Positions 17,011 through 23,180 of a stretch of 64,000 nucleotides of DNA are shown here, one piece after another (the first letter of the stretch is position 1; each line of letters begins with the position of its first letter). The position numbers and the translations under genes were made by a program. The notes beneath the pieces were generated by a model. That model was not told the DNA's origin and ran no database searches. It was given only the letters and a program-made list of their open reading frames with translations. Location of the stretch: assembly GCA_036376135.1 (NCBI GenBank), contig DASVAW010000129.1, positions 52,587-116,586 on the forward strand. Reading direction: 5' to 3'. The stretch comes from Candidatus Polarisedimenticolaceae bacterium. Lineage in GTDB: Bacteria > Acidobacteriota > Polarisedimenticolia > Polarisedimenticolales > DASRJG01.

Positions 17011-18375
17011 ATGTCCTCCTCCCACGACCGCCGTCCGGCCGGCCGTTACTACATCGAGACCTGGGGCTGCCAGATGAACGTGCTCGACTCCGACAAGATG
17101 TCGGGGGCGCTCGAGCACCACGGTTACGTCCGGACCGACGACGCCGCAGAGGCGGACGTCGTGCTCCTCAACACCTGCTCGATCCGGGAGAAGGCCCAGG
17201 AAAAGGTCTTCTCGGAGCTCGGCCGGCTGAAGGCCCTGAAGGACCGCCGCCCCGGCATGGTCCTCGGCGTCTGCGGCTGCGTCGCCCAGCAGGAGGGGGA
17301 GAGGATCTTCTCGCGCGCGCCCTACGTCGACGTCGTCGTGGGCACGCGCGCGACGAGCTCGCTTCCGATCCTGGTCAATCGCCTGCGCGCGGGCGACGAC
17401 TCCGCGCGGCACGTGGCCGACGTCGAGATCCGCAACGACTCGATCCACTTCCCCTACGACCGGATCCGTCGCGACGGCGAAGGCCGCGGCCGTGCGTACG
17501 TCACGGTCGTCGAAGGCTGCAACCACCGATGCACGTTCTGCATCGTTCCGACCACGCGCGGGCGGGAGGTCTGCCGCGACCTCGACGACGTCGTCGGGGA
17601 GGTGAGGCACCTCGCGGCTCGCGGCGTGCACGAGGTCGAGTTCCTCGGCCAGACGGTGAACGCCTATCGCGACGCCGCCGGCAGGAATCTCGGCGATCTG
17701 CTGCGGGCGGCGGCCGACGTCGAAGGGATCGGCCGGATCCGGTTCACGACCTCGCATCCGGCCCAGATGACCGAGTCCCTGATGGACGCGATGCGCGACG
17801 CGCGGCCGAAGCTCTGCCCCTACCTGCACCTTCCGGTGCAGTCGGGGTCGAGCGCGGTCCTGCGCGCGATGCGCCGGGGCTACGACCGGTCGGGGTACCT
17901 CTCGCGGATCGAGGCGCTCCGCCGCCGCATCCCCGAGATGACCTTCGGCACCGACGTCATCGTCGGCTTCCCGACGGAGACCGACGCCGACTTCGAGCAG
18001 ACGCTCGAGCTCGTGCGCGAGGTGGAGTACGACACCCTCTACTCCTTCGCCTATTCCGCGCGTCCCGGGACGGCCGCGCTCGAGTTCGGAGACGCGGTCC
18101 CCGCCGACGTGAAGATGGAGCGACTCCAGCGCCTGCAGGCGGAACAACAGGGGATCCAGGAGCGCCGCATGGCGCGCTGGGTGGGGAGCGTCGTGGAGGT
18201 TCTGGTGGACGGGCCCGACGCCAAGCGACCCGGGGTCTGGAGCGGACGCACTCCGGAGGCGCGCGTGGTCAATTTCCGAGGCGAATCGGCTCCCGGGAGG
18301 CTCGAAAGGGTCGTCGTGGAACGCGCCTCCCCGTTCGCGTTGTACGGCGTTCCTTCGCTTCCGTCGCCAGCTTGA
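17011..18375 (+). CDS. miaB: tRNA-2-methylthio-N6-dimethylallyladenosine synthase MiaB
   Basis: MiaB is a radical-SAM methylthiotransferase that adds a methylthio group to i6A37 of tRNAs reading UNN codons. The N-terminal UPF0004 domain holds its iron-sulfur cysteines at C20 (TWGCQMN), C56 (NTCSIRE) and C90 (CGCVAQQ). The radical SAM cluster cysteines are C170, C174 and C177 in GCNHRCTFC. Further matches are LPVQSGSSAVLRAMRRGY and VIVGFPTET, then a C-terminal TRAM domain. The 454-residue length is typical. The ATG at 17011 lies 11 bases after the IHF-like stop, so it is probably co-transcribed. Confidence 0.95.
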   Translation: MSSSHDRRPAGRYYIETWGCQMNVLDSDKMSGALEHHGYVRTDDAAEADVVLLNTCSIREKAQEKVFSELGRLKALKDRRPGMVLGVCGCVAQQEGERIFSRAPYVDVVVGTRATSSLPILVNRLRAGDDSARHVADVEIRNDSIHFPYDRIRRDGEGRGRAYVTVVEGCNHRCTFCIVPTTRGREVCRDLDDVVGEVRHLAARGVHEVEFLGQTVNAYRDAAGRNLGDLLRAAADVEGIGRIRFTTSHPAQMTESLMDAMRDARPKLCPYLHLPVQSGSSAVLRAMRRGYDRSGYLSRIEALRRRIPEMTFGTDVIVGFPTETDADFEQTLELVREVEYDTLYSFAYSARPGTAALEFGDAVPADVKMERLQRLQAEQQGIQERRMARWVGSVVEVLVDGPDAKRPGVWSGRTPEARVVNFRGESAPGRLERVVVERASPFALYGVPSLPSPA

Positions 18376-18401
18376 CCCGTCCGATTGGGCGCGTATATAT
18401 T
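18372..18401 (+). promoter_or_regulatory. Promoter of the BFN-family gene
   Basis: TTGACC (18372-18377) overlaps the miaB stop. After 18 bases comes TATATT (18396-18401); TATATA at 18394 gives 16-base spacing. Confidence 0.6.
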
Positions 18402-18443
18402 CCGCCGCGCTTTCTTCGAAATTCGCCGATCGCGGGAGGCCGG

Positions 18444-18923
18444 ATGCCCGTCGAGATGAAGGTCAAAGGGCTGATGATCGATCCGGTGTCCCAGATGCCG
18501 ATCATCGTCCTCAAGAAGCCCGACGACGAGACGGTGCTCCCCATCTGGGTCGGCCTCTTCGAGGCCAACGCGATCGCGATGCAGCTCGAGAACATCGTTT
18601 CGCCGCGGCCGATGACGCACGACCTCATCTGCAGCGTCATCGACGCCCTGCGCGCCACCGTCGATCGCGTCGAAATCACCGACCTGCGCGACAACACCTT
18701 CTTCGCGCTGATCCACCTGGATCGGGCGGGGGAGAAGCTCGCGATCGACGCTCGCCCGTCCGATGCGATGGCCCTGGCGCTCCGCGTTCGCGTCCCGATC
18801 TTCGTCGCCGAGAGCGTCCTCCAGAAGTCGATTCAGGGGGACGAGGAGAAGGGGGACGAGACGGAGCGGCTGCGTCGCTGGCTCGAGCAGGTCGACCCCG
18901 AGGATCTCGGCAAGCCGATGTAG
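18444..18923 (+). CDS. Bifunctional nuclease (DUF151/BFN) family protein
   Basis: The 159-residue product is a full-length BFN domain protein. Matches include KGLMIDPVSQMPIIVLK, LPIWVGLFEANAIAMQLE, RPMTHDLICSVIDALRA and the C-terminal LAIDARPSDAMALALRVRVPIFV, all conserved in the family. Some plant members have DNase and RNase activity, and bacterial members are widespread, often in single copy, without a settled role. The ATG at 18444 follows GGGAGG at 18433-18438. The last 25 residues are charged (EEKGDETERLRRWLEQV) and probably helical. Confidence 0.9.
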   Translation: MPVEMKVKGLMIDPVSQMPIIVLKKPDDETVLPIWVGLFEANAIAMQLENIVSPRPMTHDLICSVIDALRATVDRVEITDLRDNTFFALIHLDRAGEKLAIDARPSDAMALALRVRVPIFVAESVLQKSIQGDEEKGDETERLRRWLEQVDPEDLGKPM

Positions 18924-18990
18924 CTCGGCTTTCGCCTTATCTTCGCAATAAAACCTCTTCCCCCCGCCGACATTTTAGTCGTCCCTCGCG

Positions 18991-19019
18991 TTGACAGGCC
19001 GGTAGACCCCGTCTACACT
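18991..19019 (+). promoter_or_regulatory. Strong promoter of parA-parB
   Basis: TTGACA (18991-18996) and TACACT (19014-19019) are separated by exactly 17 bases. A perfect palindrome occupies the spacer and overlaps the -10 box, so the promoter is probably repressed by a dimeric DNA-binding protein. Confidence 0.7.
19002..19016. promoter_or_regulatory. Operator-like palindrome in the parAB promoter
   Basis: GTAGAC-CCC-GTCTAC is a perfect 6+6 inverted repeat with a 3-base centre between the -35 and -10 hexamers, running into the -10 box. Binding there would block RNA polymerase. ParA-type proteins of some plasmids autoregulate in this way, but this ParA has no N-terminal helix-turn-helix, so ParB or another regulator is more likely. 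Confidence 0.5.
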
Positions 19020-19121
19020 CGCGCCGTTCATCGAGTCCACGACATCTAGTGCCGAAGTCGCGACCCACCGCATTATCGAGGGGTCCGCGTCGACGACCGA
19101 GATCCGAAAGGAGGACGATTC

Positions 19122-19886
19122 GTGCCCGCCATGGTGGTGGCCGTCGCCAACCAGAAGGGCGGCGTGGGCAAGACGACCACGTCGATCAACCTCGCGGCCG
19201 CCCTGGCCCAGAAGGGGTTGAAGACCCTCCTGCTGGATCTCGACCCGCAGGGGAATGCGACCCTCTCCTTCGTCGATCCTGGATCGATCCACGGATCGAT
19301 CTACGAGCTCCTGGTCGACCCCAACGTCACCGCCGAGTCGGTCATCGTCCCGGCCCAGCTACCCAGCTTGGACGTCATCGGTGCACGGATCTCCCTGGCG
19401 AAGGCGGAGGTCAAGCTGGTGGGGGAGTTCGACAGCCATTTCCGACTCAAGGACAAGATCGACCCGATCCGGGATCGTTACGATTACATCGTCATCGACA
19501 CCCCCCCGACGCTCGGCATCCTCACCGTGAACGCGCTCGTCGCGGCCACGCACCTGCTGGTCCCCATCCAGTCCTCCTACTTCGCACTCGAAGGAACCGA
19601 CGACCTGCTCGAGACCTTCGAGAAGATCCGGGCCCGCCCCAACCCGGCCCTCCAGTTCCTGGGAGTCGTGATCACCCTTCACGACCGCCGAACGGTGTTA
19701 TCCCGGGACATTCAGAAGCAGATCCGCGAGGTCTTCGGCGAAAAGGTCTTCCGGACGGTGATCTCGAAGAGCGTCCGGCTCGAGGAGAGCCCCGCCTATC
19801 GGCAGAGCATCTTCACCTTCGCCCCAACATCCTCCGGTGCCGTGGAGTATTACAGCCTTTCCGAGGAGGTCATCGCCCGTGTCTAA
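19122..19886 (+). CDS. parA: ParA/Soj family partition ATPase
   Basis: A 254-residue ParA-type deviant Walker ATPase. The signature KGGVGKTTT (12-20) contains both lysines of the deviant Walker A box; LLLDLDPQGNATLS follows, and IVIDTPPTLGILT forms the Walker B region. Such ATPases coat the nucleoid and, with ParB, move DNA or protein cargo. There is no N-terminal DNA-binding domain, as in chromosomal Soj. GTG at 19122 is the start because AAAGGAGG (19107-19114) lies 7 bases before it; an ATG 9 bases later is worse placed. The 3' end overlaps parB by 8 bases. Surrounding genes are not the usual rsmG/mnmG neighbours of the chromosomal parAB. Confidence 0.95.
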   Translation: MPAMVVAVANQKGGVGKTTTSINLAAALAQKGLKTLLLDLDPQGNATLSFVDPGSIHGSIYELLVDPNVTAESVIVPAQLPSLDVIGARISLAKAEVKLVGEFDSHFRLKDKIDPIRDRYDYIVIDTPPTLGILTVNALVAATHLLVPIQSSYFALEGTDDLLETFEKIRARPNPALQFLGVVITLHDRRTVLSRDIQKQIREVFGEKVFRTVISKSVRLEESPAYRQSIFTFAPTSSGAVEYYSLSEEVIARV

Positions 19887-20730
19887 GTTCCGTGGACTCC
19901 CGCAAGATCGGAAGATGCGCCACGACAGCCACTTCGTGGAGGAGATCACCTCGACGCGCTCCGAGTCGATCGGCCGCCTGATCGACATCGAGCGAATCGA
20001 GCCGAACCCGAACCAGCCCCGGAAGAACTTCGGCGACCTCTCGGAGATGGTGGCTTCCATCAAGGAGAAGGGGATCCTCGAGCCGATCCTCGTACGCATC
20101 CACGAGGGGAAGTTCCAGATCATCGCCGGCGAGCGTCGATACCAGGCGGCCAAGATCGCCGGGCTGCGCCACCTCCCGTGCATCGAGGTCGACGTCGACC
20201 ACCGCGGGATGCTGGAGATCTCGCTCATCGAGAACCTGCAGCGGAAGGACCTGACCCCCTTCGAGGAGGCGGCCGCCATCCAGCGCCTCTGCGACCAGTT
20301 CCGGTACACCCACGAGGAGATCGCCCGGAAGCTCGGCAAGTCCCGGACCGTCATCACCGAAGCCCTGAGCCTCAACCGAATGCCGCCCGACGTCCAGGAG
20401 AGATGTCGGCGCGCCGACATCGAGAGCAAGTCGATGCTCCTCCAGATCGTCCGCCAGGAGACGGCCGAGCAGATGCACCACCTGATCGACAAGATCACCG
20501 GCGAGGGGTACACGCGGGAGGACGCACGGCGATTCAACCGCGAGGAACCCGGAGCGCCCAAGGCGAAACGCTTCGTGTATCGCTACCGCCCGGAGAACGA
20601 GAGTTTTCAGGTCCAGCTGACCTTCGAGAAACCGGAAGTCGACCGGGGCGAGCTGATCATGGCGCTGCGCGAGCTGCTCGAACGGCTCCTGCAGGAGGCG
20701 CAAACCGAGGGGAACCCCCAGGCCTCCTGA
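19879..20730 (+). CDS. parB: ParB/Spo0J family CTP-dependent partition protein
   Basis: The 283-residue product carries the three ParB boxes that bind CTP: PNPNQPRKNF, GERRYQAAKIAGL (84-96) and ISLIENLQRKDLTPFEEAA. A helix-turn-helix region follows (YTHEEIARKLGKSRTVITEAL, residues about 146-166; core EEIARKLGKSRTVI). The C-terminal part (about 225-283) reads like a small dimerisation domain. The start is the GTG at 19879, which overlaps the end of parA and follows GAGGAGG at about 19863-19869. ParB loads at parS sites and slides as a clamp. I did not see a canonical parS in the adjacent intergenic sequences. Confidence 0.93.
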   Translation: MSKFRGLPQDRKMRHDSHFVEEITSTRSESIGRLIDIERIEPNPNQPRKNFGDLSEMVASIKEKGILEPILVRIHEGKFQIIAGERRYQAAKIAGLRHLPCIEVDVDHRGMLEISLIENLQRKDLTPFEEAAAIQRLCDQFRYTHEEIARKLGKSRTVITEALSLNRMPPDVQERCRRADIESKSMLLQIVRQETAEQMHHLIDKITGEGYTREDARRFNREEPGAPKAKRFVYRYRPENESFQVQLTFEKPEVDRGELIMALRELLERLLQEAQTEGNPQAS

Positions 20731-20772
20731 ACCACCAAAATGGCCGCCGTTCGGCCCGAGGCGCCCCAATGG

Positions 20773-20801
20773 TTGACATAATATACCTTATCGGACATTA
20801 G
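20773..20801 (+). promoter_or_regulatory. Possible promoter before the lptFG fusion gene
   Basis: TTGACA at 20773-20778 is a perfect -35 hexamer, but the best -10 at suitable spacing is CATTAG (20796-20801), a poor match. The local sequence is unusually AT-rich for the window. A GGTCA-G-TGACC palindrome at 20801-20811 covers the GTG start codon. The gene could equally be read from the parAB promoter. Confidence 0.35.
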
Positions 20802-20805
20802 GTCA

Positions 20806-23178
20806 GTGACCAGGACCGGGCGGCTCACCCGCTACCTCCTCGCGGAGCTCTGGACTCCTACCCTGCTATCGATCGCGCTCTGGGTGTCCCTGCTCCTCAT
20901 GAACCAGTTCTTCCTGCTGGCGCAGATGGGCCTGCAGCAGAACCTCCCCGCGGCGACCCTCGCCCAGCTCCTCCTGCTGAGCCTTCCCAAGTGCCTGCTC
21001 CTCGCGATCCCGATGGGAACGCTCCTCGGCTCGCTGATCGGCATCGGGCGCCTCTCCGCCGATCAGGAGATCCTGGCGCTCCAGGGAGCCGGCCTCGGCC
21101 CGGCTTATCTCCTGCGGCCCCTGGCTCTCCACGGCCTTGTCTTCACGGCGTTCGCGCTCTCGATGTACTGGGTCGTGCAGCCCGCCTCGGTCCTCAAGAT
21201 CCGGGAGATCAATGCGGGGATGATCCGGGCGGCGGATCTCGTCAGCGAGATCCGGCCGCGGGTCTTCTTCACCCAGATTCCGGGACTGGTCGTTTTCGTC
21301 CAGGAGGTCGATCCGAAGCGACGCGGCGTCCTGGAAGGGGTGTTGCTCTACCAGCACGACGTCGGCGGGGGAAACGAACAGCTGATCGTGGCCCGAAGCG
21401 CGACCGTCACCAAGGATGCCAGCCGCCCCTCGGGGGTTCGTGTGGATTTCAGGGACGGCACGATCCACGACTTCAAGGCCGCCGCCCCCGACGTGTACCG
21501 TCCGATCCGGTTCGACCGCTACGTCCCACCCGCGATGGCGCCTCCGGACTACCTCCTGGGTTCCTCCGGCAAGATCGGACGCGCCCCCAGCGACATGAGT
21601 GCCGGCGAGCTCCTGGCGGAGGTCCGGGCCTCGAGGGACGAGCCGGACCCGATCATCCGACCGATCCGCGAGCGATCGGCACGCCTCGAGGCGAACGCAC
21701 GACTCGCCCTCCCCTTCGCCTGCCTGTTCTTCTCCCTCCTGGCGGGTCCCTTGGGAATGACCCGCGTGCGAAGCGGCAAGGGAGCCGGGTTCGCGCTGAG
21801 CATCGGGATCATCGTCGGCTACTGGCTGATCTACACGACGCTCCAAAAGCAGGCCCTGGAGGGGAGGATTCCGATCGCCCCGGCTCTCTGGGCGGCGAAC
21901 CTTGCGGTCGCTCTCCTCACCCTGCTCGCGTACTCGGGGATCGGCTTCGTTTCGCGGGGAAGCGTGCGTGCCTGGTCCGCCGTGGTGTGGCGCAGGATCG
22001 TCTCGGTGCTCGAGCGGTTCGGCAAGCGCACGCCTTCTCCGGTCGCCGTCGCGTCCACGCAGAGCTGGATCCCCCAGATCGATCGTTACATCGGCGTCGC
22101 CTTTCTCCGGCTGTTCGGTCTTTCCCTGGGGTTCTGCTGGCTCGTCGTGCTCCTCTTCGAGATCAAGTCGATCGCGGACTCGCTCCCCGCCAAGTCGACC
22201 ACGCCCCTCACGCAGCTGGCGGGGTATTTCCTCGCCTTCAGCCCGGGATCGCTCGGTCTCGCGGTCCCCGTCGCGGCACTGATCGGCGCCGTCGTCACCT
22301 GCACGGTCTTCGCGCGCACCGGCGAGCTGACGGCGATGCGCGCCACGGGAATGAGCGCCCGTCGCGTCGTCGCCTCGATCGTGGGACTCACGATCGTGCT
22401 TTCGATGGCCGCGTACCTCGTCCAGGACCGGATCGCGCCGCAGACCAACCTGCGTGCCCAGGCGCTCAAGGACGAGATCCTCCAGAGATCCCCGCGGACC
22501 TACGGCGCGACGCAGGGAGGCCGCTGGATTTTCGGAACGAAGAGTCGCCTCTATCACTACCGGCTCTTCGACCCCGAGTTGCGCCGGTTCCAGGGACTCA
22601 GCGTCTACATCGTCGACCTGAACGCGCCCAGCATCTCGTCCCACGCCGTGGCCCCATCCGTCCGGTGGGACGGTCAGGGCTGGCGTACCGACGGAGGGTG
22701 GATCCGGACCTTCCCGCCGGGCGGCGGGACCGGCGAGTTCAAACGCTTCGGCGCCGAGACGTCGCTCGACATCGATCCTCCGGAGCACTTCGCCCGTCGG
22801 GAGCGGACGATGACCCGGGAGAACGACCTGCCCGAGCAGATGTCCCTCGAGGATCTCGCTCAGCAGATCCGAGCGCTGGAGAACAGCGGTTTCGACACGA
22901 CGCGCCTGCGCGTCGACTGGCATGTCAAGCTCGCAAGGACCTTGACCCCCCTGGTGATGGTGCTCCTCGGGCTCCCCTTCGCGTTCCGCGTCGGGCGACG
23001 AGGCTCGATGTACGGCGTCGGTGTCGCCCTGCTGCTCGTCCTCGCTTACTGGGCGGCATTCGCGATCACCAACGCGCTTGGGCTCGAGGGAGCCTTGCCT
23101 CCCCTGATCGCGGCCTGGGCGCCGAACGCGCTGTTCGCGACGCTCGGCGCGTGGATGTTCAGCCTGGTTCGAACCTGA
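20806..23178 (+). CDS. LptF-LptG fusion permease of the lipopolysaccharide exporter
   Basis: LptF and LptG are separate inner-membrane subunits that, with LptB, extract LPS and push it to the outer membrane. This 790-residue protein holds two YjgP/YjgQ-type permeases in tandem. The N-terminal half (about 1-390) has TRYLLAELW, IPMGTLLGSLIGIGRLSADQE (core GTLLGSLIGIGRLSADQEI) and a periplasmic beta-jellyroll region. The second half (about 415-790) begins again with IDRYIGVAFLRLFG and has VPVAALIGAVVTCTVFARTGELTAMRATGMSARRV (core FARTGELTAMRATGMSA), another periplasmic region and C-terminal membrane helices. Each half is about the size of a normal subunit. The gene starts with GTG, 75 bases after parB. 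The lptB gene is not in the window; lptE is at 34774. Confidence 0.92.
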   Translation: MTRTGRLTRYLLAELWTPTLLSIALWVSLLLMNQFFLLAQMGLQQNLPAATLAQLLLLSLPKCLLLAIPMGTLLGSLIGIGRLSADQEILALQGAGLGPAYLLRPLALHGLVFTAFALSMYWVVQPASVLKIREINAGMIRAADLVSEIRPRVFFTQIPGLVVFVQEVDPKRRGVLEGVLLYQHDVGGGNEQLIVARSATVTKDASRPSGVRVDFRDGTIHDFKAAAPDVYRPIRFDRYVPPAMAPPDYLLGSSGKIGRAPSDMSAGELLAEVRASRDEPDPIIRPIRERSARLEANARLALPFACLFFSLLAGPLGMTRVRSGKGAGFALSIGIIVGYWLIYTTLQKQALEGRIPIAPALWAANLAVALLTLLAYSGIGFVSRGSVRAWSAVVWRRIVSVLERFGKRTPSPVAVASTQSWIPQIDRYIGVAFLRLFGLSLGFCWLVVLLFEIKSIADSLPAKSTTPLTQLAGYFLAFSPGSLGLAVPVAALIGAVVTCTVFARTGELTAMRATGMSARRVVASIVGLTIVLSMAAYLVQDRIAPQTNLRAQALKDEILQRSPRTYGATQGGRWIFGTKSRLYHYRLFDPELRRFQGLSVYIVDLNAPSISSHAVAPSVRWDGQGWRTDGGWIRTFPPGGGTGEFKRFGAETSLDIDPPEHFARRERTMTRENDLPEQMSLEDLAQQIRALENSGFDTTRLRVDWHVKLARTLTPLVMVLLGLPFAFRVGRRGSMYGVGVALLLVLAYWAAFAITNALGLEGALPPLIAAWAPNALFATLGAWMFSLVRT

Positions 23179-23180
23179 GC

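Noticed and set aside
18924..19121. Possible parS site next to parA
   Set aside because: No match to the TGTTTCACGTGAAACA consensus was seen in this gap or in 20731-20805. The palindrome there is a different sequence and sits in the promoter.
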